The translations under genes were made by a program, and so were the position numbers. The notes under the pieces are model-generated. The model was not told the DNA's origin. It ran no database searches and saw nothing but the letters and a program-made list of their open reading frames with translations. From assembly GCF_022605725.1 (NCBI RefSeq), contig NC_065553.1, forward strand, positions 1,116,001 through 1,180,000: DNA of 64,000 nt, written 5' to 3'. Source of the stretch: Anthonomus grandis grandis. Taxonomy: Eukaryota > Arthropoda > Insecta > Coleoptera > Curculionidae. Below, in pieces: positions 45,553-57,188 of the stretch. Each line of letters opens with the position of its first letter. Position 1 is the stretch's first letter.

Positions 45553-47163
45553 CGTCCCTACAATGACCAAATGTCGAATGTGGAAATGCCTACTTTTCAG
45601 GAGAGCTAAAAAACATATTTAATTGTCATTTAAAAATTATCGCATATGCCAACTTGTTTTTTTTATATTACTGCTATGCAGTTTTTCATTCTTTTTGTGA
45701 TAGAGATAACACCTATAGTTTTTTTTTCTTATTATAGGCTAAAAATCTATTTTCGTCACTTTGCATCTTATTAAAAATTTGTACCAATTTACGGCTTTGT
45801 CAAAAATTTTACTTCAAAGAATCGAATGTGACATATTCGATTGTTTGTGTTATAAAAATTTAATTTTTTTGTTTTTAATAAAAGTCAAGTAATAAAACAA
45901 AAATTGACATATAAATTATTTATTATAAGCACTAAAACACATTAGAAAACAAAACCAAGAACAAAATAAAAATATGGTTAAGTGGAATTAAATGATAGAA
46001 GAATCATCATTCTCAGGGAAATTTAAACATGACATTAAATTACAATTAGAAATATTTTTTAAATCTCTTCGGGCTCATCTTAATCTTCATTAGCATCTGG
46101 CTCTGGTAGACAGTCCCTTACTTCGGTTGATGTTGGTAGGGAGTAGTAGTATTGGTGGTAGGGTTTTGGGATCTAATTTTGTGAGCATATTGACAAAAGA
46201 TCTATTTTTTTTACATCGGTTATGGGAAGTCTATTATTATAAGGAGTAGAAGGAGTTGTTTGAAAATATCCTCTTTTTTTTGTAGCCACTAATTTTAAAA
46301 AGTCCTCGTTATAGTTTTGTTTCATTAAAATGTGTTTGTTTTCATTCTTTTATATTGAAACCATACAATATCAATGAAAGTAAAATGATCGTCAATAACT
46401 GGTTCCATTTCATTTCATTTTTTTGCTTTTTCTTAGCTTTTTTTTCTTAGTTCTTAGTGTTTTGACATTTTTTCTGCAATAAAGGCGGCAAACAACACGT
46501 GCTAAAGAAAATCTAAGTATAGCCACTCGTGGTTCCCTGGACCAGTGCCAACTAAACTAGCTGCGGATTCAGCGCCAACTCAGAAAATATAAACAATTTC
46601 AAAATAAGAAATGTGGCACATTCGATAAATTAATGAAGCCACTTTCGTATACTCTGCTAATACTTACGAACTCCAACTATCGAATATGAAATATTGTATA
46701 AAATGACATCCGTTAATTTCAAAGAATTTGCATTTTCTCCAAAGCGTAACTATAGAATGTGCCACATTCGATATTATGCTTTGTATTAATTGCAAACCCT
46801 ACATGATTTTTCCCATATTCAACTATCGAATATGGCACATTCAATACTATGATATTCAAGATTTTGAAGATTTTTTGATATATGCACTGTCTAACTAACA
46901 AATGTGTCATATTCGATAGTGTGTAGATTTACAAATATAACAAGTTTTATGTAATCTCGGTACAAAAAAACGAATGTGAATATTCGATACTTTGATTCTG
47001 TAAAATATAGAAATACATATATATTCGCTACTTCTAAAACGCGTTCTAAAGGAGCTACGGATTCAATAATTTGCCACAAGACGTATTACGTCTAGTATAA
47101 CAGCAATGTATCGAATTTAAAAAACCCTTTTTTCACATTCGATAGTTGGACATTGTAGGGACG
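45553..47163 (-). mobile_element. DUF7869-type element C with palindromic iterons
   Basis: ATCGTCCCTACAATG (45551-45565) is mirrored at 47151-47165. Inside, a palindrome of the form ATCGAATGTG-x-CACATTCGAT recurs at 45821-45842, 46606-46627, 46751-46773, 46823-46846, 46898-46920 and 46971-46990, with half-sites near 45574, 46681 and 47135. Spacing on the right side is roughly 70 bp. Coding remnants are on the - strand at 46025-46440. Confidence 0.65.
46025..46440 (-). pseudogene. DUF7869-type protein C-terminal remnant of element C
   Basis: The - strand reads LVATKKRGYFQTTPSTPYNN, RLPITDVKKIDLLSICSQN, then after a frame break IPKPYHQYYYSLPTSTEVRD and LPEPDANED. This matches the C-terminal layout of element A (KKKYLLELMEFIPPIYRDFY plus acidic tail). 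The SDxCGGQN core is not visible, so most of the gene is lost. Confidence 0.5.
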
Positions 47164-49429
47164 ATATATTTAAAATTTATAAACATAGATCTTTTAAGAC
47201 AACTAAGTTGAAGTCAAAAACTTAAAAGCTTTTTGAAAACTTTCGAACGTCATCAATAAATAAGAGCTGTTCAAATATGGCGACTCTTTTGCGTCACTGA
47301 TCATAATTTAAGATATCTAAATATGCTTAAATGCAAGCCATATATTAAAACTATAAAATATCCCCATTAAGACAATACTGATATCTTAGCATTTAAAAAT
47401 AAACCTCAGCAACTGGCATGGTAAGATGTATACAGGGTGTCCCAACAGTCAACGATAAGCCGATAAAGGGCAATAGACCAGGTGCTCAGGGATTCAAAAA
47501 AAAATCTAAAGAAATCTATGTTGAGTACTTTTAAAAAGTTTCGAATTTCTTAACAATTTTTTTTATGTAACCCTAAATAACATTTCGATAAATTACAAAA
47601 CTAAATTCAAACACAACTGTTGGCGTATCTAATATAGATTTCAAAATGGCAAGATACTTGCTAGCTAGATTATTGCTTCAATAGGTGTGTATTTTTATTT
47701 TTTTAGTACAAAATAACTGAATGAGGTATTCATCTAACATACCCTTTAGAAATACTCAATTTTAAATATGAGCAATAGAAGAAAAGTTGGTATGTATATT
47801 TTAATAATATAATTATAAGGTTATCAAAACTGGACCACCCGCCATTCTAAGACATGTTTTACTTGGGAAGTTTCATATAATACTAGAAATATTTACCCTC
47901 TGACAATACCTATGCATAGAAATTACAAAAATTCAAGTATTACGTAATACAAGTATTATATATGCATGTAGAATTTCAATTAGAATTCAATTTTTTCTTG
48001 TTTCCTGAATATTTTAATGAATTCGTCACCCTTCGAAATGAGATTCATAATTACTTTACAAGAATTAAAAATAATGATCATATAGTTAGAACGAGGTAAG
48101 CATCTACTATGAAAACATTATTTTTTAAAAGCTTACACGTAAATGAATTGCCTAATAACATTAAAAGTCTTTGCAAACTTTAAACAATACTAAATGAATT
48201 AGACTGTTGTATAAATATGAAACCTAACAAAACACTTCAAATTCTTGTATCGATATGTAGTTTATTGTGTGATTTTTTGTTCTGATTTTGGTCTTGTTTT
48301 CTTTTTTATTTATTATTATTTTATTGTAATATAAACTTTAATGCTTGAAGCATTATTTAAAATAATTTTGCTAAAATTACGTTTTTAAATGTAATGAATT
48401 TAATTTGTTTCTTTTGTATTAGGGTTTCCTATCTTAAATAAAAATAAATTGAATACTATTTATCAGAGATTCTTGCTAGATATAAAGAGAAGAAGCCAGT
48501 TTATTTTTCAAAGGATATGTTGGAGCAAAAGAAATGAGAAGATGGTATTGGGAAGAAGCAACTCTTAAAACACAAATGACAATAAAGAAGGGTACGAGAA
48601 GTTAAAATGAAAAAACAATGATAACATATATAAATTGAATGCTTCAAATGATGCCTTTAATTGAATGGATGATAATGTTGTTTCTTGAGTATATGATGTT
48701 CCGGTCTGAAGAATAACAAAAGAATCTACAGGCAGAGATAAATGCATTCCAGAAGTTTTACACAGAATATCTTCTTTAGCAAGGACTTCTGTGAGAATGG
48801 AAAAACTTATTATTTGTTCCCATTGATAGCAATGAAAAAACATGAGAGATGGGAAAATGAAGAGAAGCTTAGCTGTTTCAAGGATGGTTTCTATAAAAGA
48901 ATATACACATTTTTGAGAATAAGTGACTCTTCAGAGATCAGAAGACTTATGGCAATAAATAATTGAGAAGGAGAGGCTCTTAGGAGCTTAAAAAGACTTC
49001 AGTTCTTTAGCAGGGGATACATGAAATTGAAGAAGGTAGACAAAGATTGAATGTACACCTGCTTAAAGAAGTGCCGAAAGATTCTTGAGAAAATGGTGAT
49101 TTGGATTGAAAAGAAGTAACTTTTAAGAGACTTGAAAATCGTGATAATGAATAAGTGAGTAGGAGAGACTGTTGGGAAAGTGAGAAAAGGCGAGTTCTTT
49201 TGCAAAAGATATATTGGAGCGAAAGACATTGGGAAAGACAAGAAACTAGACAGTAGTAGACTCGTGCCCCATCACTTATTCTCTATATCTGTAACATGTG
49301 TGACTTGGAATTCTTCCAATTGGAACTGACAGATTCGATACTCTTATATAGTAAATCTAATAATTTGGTAGCTGTTAAATCACCAGTAATATGAATTCTT
49401 ATATATCGCTTAATAATTAATATAATTCT
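47164..49429. other. Intron sequence with purine-rich diverged repeats
   Basis: No gene recognised. The 48480-49260 part is A/G-rich on the + strand and contains related blocks (AAAGGATATGTTGGAGCAAA near 48515 and AAAAGATATATTGGAGCGAA near 49203), suggesting an old diverged duplication. A TACAGGGTGTCCCAACAG MITE end is at about 47433 without a visible partner. Confidence 0.4.
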
Positions 49430-49975
49430 AGATCTATTTAGATAATTCTATAGGGTTTAACTCGCACATGAAGGATGGTGGAATTTAGTGGAACATGTCC
49501 ATGTTCAATAAGTTGTCTATTTTATCATTTTTATTTGTTGTATTAGGCTTATGTGCCTCATAATAAATCGTAAAGCTCAAATTTTCTTTTTGATTCGTTA
49601 AATTTAATTTTGTTGTCTTCAAGTCAATTTACTATTGCACCTTTTGTCGGGGATTTTGTGGGAACTTTACTTGCTAATACAGAGTGATAGGGAGCGTTGT
49701 CCATAATAACAACAGTCTGTTTTGGAATATTTGGCAACAGTTTTTGTTCTTGTTTGTTTTGATGATTTTCCCGTAGATAGTCCAATTTTTTTGTAATTTT
49801 CATGTAACTGGGTTGGGTTGGAGGATTGTCTTGGAAATAAAAGCTGTTATAAGCGAACACGTTGGGGTTGCTTCTAGGCCCACTTGGAGGCTTTTTTGTT
49901 TCGTGGTTAAAAATCTTCTGAGCTTAACGAACGATTGATTGGGCGGTACAAAGAGGCTCGTCAGAAACATCAAAA
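49430..49975 (-). pseudogene. Decayed relative of the 32-34 kb DDE transposase
   Basis: The - strand shows QKLLPNIPKQTVVIMDNAPY and HSVLASKVPTKSPTKG (second Asp block), and near 49500 EHGHVPL, then after a one-base shift PPSFMCELNPIEL (Glu block). Block order and wording match exons 2-3 of the intact gene. Stops, frameshifts and missing intervening sequence make it a relic. Confidence 0.7.
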
Positions 49976-50222
49976 CAGCGAGGAATACTTACAGCGAATA
50001 TAGACATATTCAATGTCTGACAAATATAAATTTTTATTTAAATTTCCTCTACAACTTATAATTGTTGTATTTTATTTATTTTGGGTGTGAATAAATGTGT
50101 GGATAGTTTATATGTGTGTATGCTTTTCCATTAAGCCAACATGTTGAGTCCATCCTTGGTTACGATATAAACATAATTAATAAAAGTAGAATCTGGATTT
50201 CACTATATTTTACTCTTTATAG

Positions 50223-50355
50223 ACCGGGAGGAATACCAGCAAGAAACGATAAAGGAGAGAGACTGCTTTTATTTATAGGTATTATCGATATTTTACAAAG
50301 TTACCGGCTAAAGAAAAAGTTGGAGCATACTTGGAAGTCTATGATCCACGATGGG
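50223..50355 (+). CDS. PIP5K: PIP5K exon 9 (IIDILQSY block)
   Basis: Residues about 431-475. It encodes GGIPARNDKGERLLLFIGII, DILQSYRLKKKLEHTWKSM and IHDG. IID is the metal-binding DFG-like position. KKLEHTWK lies in the specificity loop, and its Glu is the residue type expected for PI4P-using type I enzymes rather than type II. The acceptor is TTTATAG, the donor ATGGG|GTAAGT, phase 0. Confidence 0.95.
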
Positions 50356-50406
50356 GTAAGTTGGCCACTTTATGGGGAATAGATTTGTTCATATGGTCGT
50401 TTTTAG

Positions 50407-50494
50407 GACACCGTTTCGGTTCACAGACCAAGTTTTTATGCTCATCGTTTTCAAAAATTCATGGCCGAAAAGGTGTTTAAGAAGATTCCCTCTC
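50407..50494 (+). CDS. PIP5K: PIP5K exon 10 (end of kinase core)
   Basis: Residues about 476-504. It encodes DTVSVHRPSFYAHRFQKFMA and EKVFKKIPS, the conserved end of the kinase core. The acceptor is TTTTTAG, the donor TCTC|GTAAGT, phase 1. The next exon could be either 56501-56563 or 62962-63033; both fit phase. Confidence 0.95.
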
Positions 50495-51399
50495 GTAAGT
50501 ATTAAATCATTTTTTATTAAGTCGCGATTTTAAGAGAACCATGTCTTATTATTGTCCCCCTCCTTTTTTTTTTAAAGTGATGCCAAGAGAGTTTTTTTTA
50601 CTTTTCTTGTCACTACTTTAAATTCAGTATTCAAGTAGATGGAAAAGTTGTTCTTCGATGTTTTATATTTTAAAATGTTATTACTCCGTCCTCCTAAAGA
50701 TACGTGGCTCCTTGCTAGTCTTTTTTTTATATTAATATGTAAGCTATTTGTCATTAATACGGTGAAAAAAGTAGCTATATACAGGGTGCCCCTTGAAATA
50801 TTTTTGAATTATTTTCGTTTATTTTTCCAAATATGAGAGATTTTTAGCAGGATGTATATTGTGCAATATTTTTTTAATTTCAATTTATTAAACGGACTCT
50901 ATAACGAAAATACATTAAAAGCATACATTATGATCAATCCAATTACAAAATCTGCGGCCAAAAATATTTTCACTTTAAATTTTAGTTCCGTTTATTCACA
51001 ATTTGATTCAGCAAATCATTTACCATTTGTGGTTGAACCTAAAATCATACTCTTTGTTTTATTTAAGTTTTTACCAAGCCAATCATAAATTATATTTAGT
51101 TCTAGTCTCATTGTATCACATCCCGAAAAATGTTCCCAGCTAGAAGGTTTCGTCGGCAAATAAATTTGCAAAAGAATTTTGTAATTGCATATTTATATTA
51201 TTAACATAAACTATAATTTAGTTCAATACTCAAAAATAAGTTTTTTTTTATTTTTGTGATATATTTTGAGTAAAATATCCTGATATTCATTCTATCGGTG
51301 GCGTTCCATTACTATATTGTAACTTTTTGAAGCTCATAAAAAATGTGTTGTAAATCTTCCCCTTGAAATAATTGTGATCATTCTGTAGATACATACATA
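50495..51399. other. Intron sequence, MITE-end fragment only
   Basis: TACAGGGTGCCCCTTGAAAT at about 50781 looks like a mariner-type MITE end, and CCCCTTGAAATAATTGTGAT recurs near 51360, but no inverted partner was found. No coding sequence recognised. Confidence 0.4.
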
Positions 51400-51638
51400 T
51401 ACACATCAAAATGGTCTAGGGAACACATACAAATATGTTAATATTTTTGAGAAGATTGAAGAAAAAAGTTAATTATTGCAATTTTTTTAAATGATTCGAA
51501 TAAAATAACAATATAATTATTAACTTTTTTTTGTAGATTATAATTTAGGGCCCAAATAAAAATAAATAACAAAATCCCATTTATTACCGTTTATTAAAAA
51601 AAATTATAAAAATAAAAATTTACCAAATACAAATTAAA

Positions 51639-52982
51639 CTAGTAGCCAGATGGTCCACCTCTATTATTAATAACACTTTGGCATTGCCTAGGCATACTTA
51701 AAATTAAATTATTAATTAATTCTTGGGGCGAATCCTCCCAAACATGTGTCACAGCAAGACGAAGCTCCAGAGGGCTTTGAAAAAAGTCAAATCGTTGAAG
51801 CAGTTGCCTTTTTAACCAATCTTAAACATGCTCAATTGGATTAAGGTCCGGTGAGGTAGAGGGCCAGGGTAGAAGATTAATTTGATTTTCCTCAATAGCG
51901 ATTCGTACAAGCCGTGCTCGATGTGGTGGGGCATTATCTTGTTGCAACAACGAATGTACAGGAGATTCCTGATTACGTAAGTTTTTAGTTTTAGTAAAGG
52001 CAAATTAAACCACCAATAAATTATAACATATCCTTTACTACGTATAAATTTTGACAACCAATAAAAAATGGACTGTATTTTACAATAACATAAACGCGGA
52101 TCGGTCAACAAAAAAACCAATACATCAGGGAAGCACCGACCGCGATGATACACTGTCACTCGATGACTTTCGACGCGGCCGCTGACAGTTCCACACCGCT
52201 AATAGGGATGGGTTATAAGAATGGGAAAGAATAGCGATAAAGTGTCTTTTTCCAACATATCATTCCAACAACGAATTTGGGCCCATTTCGCGTAAAAATG
52301 GAACAATTACAGGCAGTAGTATATTATCCCTATAACTTATTCCAGTCATTGTATTTTCCACAAAAATGAGGTTCATTTTTCCGTCAAGTCTAATGCCACC
52401 CCAAAACATTAGTGATCCACCACGTTGCCTTACTACTTCCCGGGCATGACGCAAACGACTTTCATTTCCTTCGTCTCTCCAGACACGAATTCTACCAGAA
52501 TCAGGATAAAATGAAAATCGAGACTCATCCGTAAAAAGAACTGTGGCCCATCTTTCTTGATTCCAATTAACATGTTCTTGGCACCACGTTAATCTTGCAC
52601 CTCGATTTCCTAAAGTTAACCGAGGAACCCTTAGGGGTCTTCTGGCATGAAGTCCTCTCTCATGCAAACGGTTTCTAATAGTTTGACCTGAAACCTCGAC
52701 GTTATGCACTCGTGAGAGCTGCTGAACCAAAACAGAGGCTGTTACCGTGGGTTTTCTTTGAGCTTGCAAAGTTATAAAACGGTCTTGGGCAGGTGTGGTA
52801 ACTCGCGACGGGCCTTGATGTCGTTCTCTAACATCATTTGTCTCTCTATATCTTGTCCACAAACGGTTAATTACACTGGGAGATGTATCCAAAGCTCTTG
52901 CAACGTCTCTTTGACTTGTTCCTGCCTCAAGCATTCCGACTGCTCTTAGCATTTCCTCTCGAGTTAAATGTCGTCTTTCCAT
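51639..52982 (-). pseudogene. Tc1 transposase interrupted by a 310-bp insertion
   Basis: The N-terminal 239 codons are open: MERRHLTREEMLRAVGMLEA, a paired-type HTH (SQRDVARALDTSPSVINRLW), a second HTH (VSGQTIRNRLHERGLHARRP), then ATVLFTDESRFSFYPD with the first Asp and SLMFWGGI. After the insertion at 51956-52265 it resumes LQQDNAPPHRARLVRIAIEE (second Asp), PSTSPDLNPIEHV (Glu; 34 residues between, hence DD34E), then a stop where Trp is expected, and a tail to GGPSGY at 51639. Confidence 0.85.
51956..52265. mobile_element. 310-bp insertion with 11-bp duplication
   Basis: CAACAACGAAT flanks it directly (51945-51955 and 52266-52276), and the Tc1 frame continues when one copy is removed. Ends show no inverted repeat. 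Inside is a GC-rich part (GACGCGGCCGCTGACAG) next to AT-rich sequence, with no open frame of note and no poly-A or simple tail. The long duplication suggests retroposition (SINE-like), but I do not recognise the family. Confidence 0.7.
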
Positions 52983-53303
52983 TTTTATTGAATAAAAACT
53001 AAATCACAATTGTTCGGTTGGAACCACAGAAAATGCGATATTGCGTTAGAATTTAAAAATTATAATCTGCGTTATTTCGACAAAATGTGCAAGTAACAAA
53101 CGCTGTTCTGGCATGATTTTTTGTAAATATTTATTTTACTTCGTTGGTATCTTAATATTAAAGGTAGTATCTATTCCGTATGAAAATATAAATATATAAA
53201 AATTTATAAGGCGAAAAAAACCATTTTTCTAAGTATTCCTTAGACCATTTTGATGTGTGCATATATATTTTAAAATGTAGATGGCATCTGCAAAACATCC
53301 TCT

Positions 53304-55833
53304 GCCCAAGTAACATTTTCTCAAGCAGTTGGTTTTTAAAGTTGCCTTTTAGCCGCACCAAGGTTCTGCAATAGTCATTGGCTTGCTTGATGGAACTATT
53401 TAGGTTAAATTTTGTGCTAATAGGAACTAGGAACCTTAGGCAAATTAAAAATCTAATTAGTTCTAGTCAAGTGTCAACAATAACGTTGTTATGGCCATAA
53501 ACGAGGGCTTGATGGTTTTGAGATAATAAGGTTTTGGAGAGGTTATATTTCAGCATTAATTTGGCAATCAAAATTCCAATATAGAACGATTTTAGCATTA
53601 AAATTACCTATTCAGAACCATATGGTCTTGAATCAATTGCCTAACTATTTGGCACTTTATACGGCCTATTCCGGAAAATATAGCATTTTTTAACACCTAA
53701 AGGACTTGCTAAAAGTCATATGGATAATAAGATAACTTTTTTGGGATAAGGTTTAACCAACTAGTCACAATAAAACACAGTTTGGGGACGGTCGCGACTA
53801 TTAAATCCTACGTCATTTATTCTTAGAATACAGGGATGTCTTGACACAAAATTGTAAGAAGTGGTAACTTTAAAAGAAAAGTGAAGCGAAATTTCCAACG
53901 AATTACAACTGGTCAGGTAAATATGACAAATAAAATATTGACAATTTTGGTAGATTATAACGTAAAAAAAAATTAGTTTGCAATAGATATACCGGAAGAA
54001 GATAATTCTCGTAATTTAACTGATGGCGGTCTTGGCATTGAACCTGATCCTCTAGAATCAGATATTCACGATGCCAGTACCAGTGGCTTAACAGAAAAAC
54101 TGGCTTCAGAACAACCAAGTTCATCAATGGATTGGAATGAAGATGATGAAATTGATGACTTTAAGAAATTTGATTTTAGTCAAGATTTAAAAGATTGGGC
54201 ACTGAAATATAACTTAGACACGTTGCCATTAAAGATCTTTTAAAAATTTTAAATAAAAATACGGGGGAGGTTTAGCAACAAGACATGGCAACACCGGATC
54301 GCCTCGCATTAGGTTGGTTGTCGTTGATTGTTGGCAGCAAATAACATCTGACAGTGTTGATTTTCGGGGATTCACATCTTATTAATTTATTGGAAATACA
54401 TATAATCTTACAATCATTATATTTCTTCAATTTTTTCGTGGTGCTAATATACTTTGAATTGAAATATTGCATGGGTGTGTTACGAGAAAAATGATTTGGT
54501 ACTCATAACCTCTAAACTTGCAACAATCTGTATTTATCTTTATCAAAATCGCTTTGCCTATCTTTATTATATGAACTAAAATGAACTTACCTTTTTATGT
54601 ACCTAAATACAGCCCTGTATGCAATTTGAACGATTAAAAAACACACTTTTATTTTCACAGTAACTGGAACCACCAAAACCAAACGCAAACTGAATTGCAA
54701 TAAAGAAGACTCAAGAAATCCCGCGTAGTAATAAATAATGCTAATAGATCCCACTAAATGCCTAAAAGCAATTTATTGAAATTCGCCCAGACTTTGCCAG
54801 CTAATTGGTTATTAAAAGTGGCCTATAAGTCTTGAAAGATGCTAGTTAGCCCTGTTTTAGCTTTTTTTTAAAACCCACTGGCATTTTTTTAAGCCTTTTG
54901 TCCTACGACATAGCTTTTGATACTTACTTAAGTTATTATAGCAGCTTAAAAGCATACCCTGCTAGGCGTCCATTTTGAAGAAAAAATGTAATTCTTCCAT
55001 TTTTATAAGCTATTCAAATACAGGCAAAAATAATGTAATATGTAAACAATTTAGATAATATATAAAGACACTGGAGCATTTAAGTACATATTATCACTAA
55101 AGCATCTCAGAAATAAAAATATATAATTTTTTGTTTTTTTTTTATTGGCACTGAATAATGTTTAATTTGCAAGATATCAAAGGCGCGCGTGTTTTACAGT
55201 TAAATTACACCCAACTTTTTCAAGAAACTGGTGTGCGCAATGAAAATCGGTCATCTATTCCAGTGAAATATATTTTTTTCTAAAATAAAGTCATACTTAC
55301 TGAAAATGTCGCCATTGCTTTTTATTTTGGCGTTGTCTTATTTTTACCCTGGCTGTATCATATTTAAAACTAAAAGGTCAGATTTTTATACTTTGGTACC
55401 TCTGAAATATCATATTTAAAACTAAATGGCAAAATTTTAATACTTTAATATGTATCTGAAATGCCAAAAGCCGGCGAACAGGCCAAACTATATAACCACC
55501 TAAAAGTCTAAAAGGACTTTGCTAAAGGGTTGTAAACAGGTAGGCGTAAAAGCTTTCAGGTTCTACACAGGTTACTTTTAGGCATCTTCGGGTTTGATAA
55601 AGGTTATTTCTATTATTAATAACATAGGTTCTGTGATATGCGATCTGGTTTCAAATTGGCCAGGGCCTATTGGCAACGACAACCTCTTTAGGGCTGGGCC
55701 TTTTTTTACTACAGGAGGTTATGCGGGCTAATAAATAACGTTGTTTGTGCTTAATGGCATAATCAATCATTTTTCTTAAACAGGTTCTAGGAGTTATTTA
55801 TAACCTTTTTAGAACCTAAATTGTTACTTGGGC
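53304..55833 (+). mobile_element. 2.5-kb TIR element, superfamily unknown
   Basis: GCCCAAGTAACA (53304-53315) is mirrored at 55822-55833. Inside both ends are GGTTCT and CTAAAAG-like short repeats. The only coding trace is at 53977-54243. No clear target duplication was identified, so the class is open. Confidence 0.5.
53977..54243 (+). CDS. Acidic N-terminal ORF of the 2.5-kb element
   Basis: Eighty-eight codons to a stop, without a start codon of its own at the left (a stop lies just upstream; an AG at 53982-53985 could be an acceptor). It encodes an acidic, Ser-rich segment (DIPEEDNSRNLTDGGLGIEP, MDWNEDDEIDDFKKFDF) then SQDLKDWALKYNLDTLPLKI. The L-x2-WA-x3-N-x3-x2-L ending recalls a short N-terminal module in several insect transposon proteins. 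No catalytic region. Function unknown. Confidence 0.35.
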   Translation, partial: FAIDIPEEDNSRNLTDGGLGIEPDPLESDIHDASTSGLTEKLASEQPSSSMDWNEDDEIDDFKKFDFSQDLKDWALKYNLDTLPLKIF

Positions 55834-56105
55834 TGATCATCCTGAATCTTCATCACCACGAAATCCCTATTTACATTTGACCACCCATTGGTTATAGGAC
55901 GCACTTTTTCCTTAAATAAAACCTATCTTCTTTTAGTATACAGAGTGGTCAAGTTTCGAAAGCGAAAACCTAAATGGCAGATAGAAAACCTTAAAATAAT
56001 ATCAGTTTTAATTAAAATATTTATTTTAAATAGGCGAAAATCAAAGTCTCGGTCTCAAGAGTCATATAATAAAACTACGGTACATGCTGTGTTTCAAAAT
56101 ACAAA
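55834..56105. other. No gene recognised
   Basis: A + strand open frame (55888-56166) runs through this stretch into the adjoining palindrome but shows no motif. Confidence 0.3.
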
Positions 56106-56198
56106 ACGGTTACATGTTTCCTTTAAAGAGTTGAGCATCATCGGACCTGATGCTCAGGTCCGATAATGCTCAACTTTTTGAGGAAAACATGTAACCGT
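56106..56198. repeat. Palindrome with two degenerate hammerhead-like motifs
   Basis: ACGGTTACATGTTTCC pairs with GGAAAACATGTAACCGT around a GACCTGATGCTCAGGTC centre. On each strand the order GATGATGCTC or GATAATGCTC, short stem, GGAAA[AC]ACATGTAACC is kept, as in the motif at 57189-57223. It looks like an inverted pair of one terminal motif, degraded. Confidence 0.5.
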
Positions 56199-56500
56199 TC
56201 TCGGACTATTTAATTCCATAACTTTGGTGCGTGGTGGTACCTTAATTAAAAAATATGTTAGTGAAAATACTTTCTCTGTACAAACCATATTTACATTTAA
56301 CTTTGGACACCCTGCGAAGGTACGGATACTTTTTTCACATCGCATTCTGTTCAAAAAGAGTAATAAGCCTCTTCCTCCCTACCTATGCCCTTCTTTAAAT
56401 GTTTTTTATGTAAAACTAGTAGTTTATATATAAATATTATGATGTGCTACATGGGTAGTTAATTTATCAATGTGTGTGTTTTCTCAATGCTTCGTTGTAG

Positions 56501-56563
56501 TGGACATGCCTGAAATTAAGGGCAACCATCGCAAATTCCGCACACTGGTTACGAGCTACATAG
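56501..56563 (+). CDS. PIP5K: PIP5K exon 11, probable 63-nt cassette exon
   Basis: Between GTTGTAG and ACATAG|GTAAAG. It takes one base and leaves one base, so inclusion or skipping both keep frame (63 nt). It encodes DMPEIKGNHRKFRTLVTSYI, a basic 21-residue insert after the kinase core (residues about 505-525). Such inserts in PIP kinases could tune membrane or partner binding, but that is inference. The support is splice sites, phase symmetry and protein-like codons in otherwise repetitive sequence. Confidence 0.7.
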   Translation, partial: WTCLKLRATIANSAHWLRAT

Positions 56564-57140
56564 GTAAAGTTGATCACACACGTTCCTGTTTATTCATTTG
56601 CTTCTTTTTTTTTTTTTTATTGTTTTTGTTATTTTTATTTTGGTTTTAAGGAGTGCAAATAAGGTATTGGCGCAGGCACGACAAGGGTATGTTTTTGAGA
56701 AAAAAATTATACAAGGATTTATTTGTATAATAAATTACAGCTGCAATTTTTGATTGCAGTCAACATAGAAACCTGCTTTAGCTTGACATTTTATGGGAAT
56801 AATCAAGCGAAATTTAGCAGCGCTATAAAATGGGCTCACAAATGATTAAAATATGTTTGTTTGGTCTTCATTTTTTTTTTAAATAAATAATTGTACAAGC
56901 ATTTCGTCACTTTATACTATAATTAGGCGTGGTCACCGATTTTTTAAAATTAAATATTTGTACCAATTTCTTATAAAATTGTGCTGGAATCAACTTATTA
57001 TGCGTGGCCAGAAGTGCACAATAAAGAAGTAGTCGATGATGATGAATTTAAAAAAAAACGAAACTTCGGATTTGAAATTTTCCATTGTACAGAGGCTATG
57101 AAATTAGTATTTTTTTTTATTCATACTTAAATAAAATATA

Positions 57141-57179
57141 AAAAATATATTGAGCATAAAACTGCTCAATATATTTTTT
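57141..57179. repeat. Perfect AT hairpin
   Basis: AAAAATATATTGAGC pairs with GCTCAATATATTTTT around ATAAAACT. It is immediately followed by the hammerhead-like motif at 57189-57223 and may form part of the same terminal structure. Confidence 0.5.
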
Positions 57180-57188
57180 CGGATTACT

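Larger units (their letters stand above)
51400..53262 (-). mobile_element. Tc1-type element (DD34E)
   Basis: CACATCAAAATGGTCTA near the left end is mirrored at 53242-53260 (AGACCATTTTGATGTGTGC), with TA-rich flanks. The body carries one transposase gene on the - strand, mostly intact. The conserved N-terminal half suggests a recent insertion. Confidence 0.8.

Noticed and set aside
48480..49260. Long purine-rich stretch with open frames on both strands
   Set aside because: Composition alone explains the open frames; no domain, splice pattern or codon structure.
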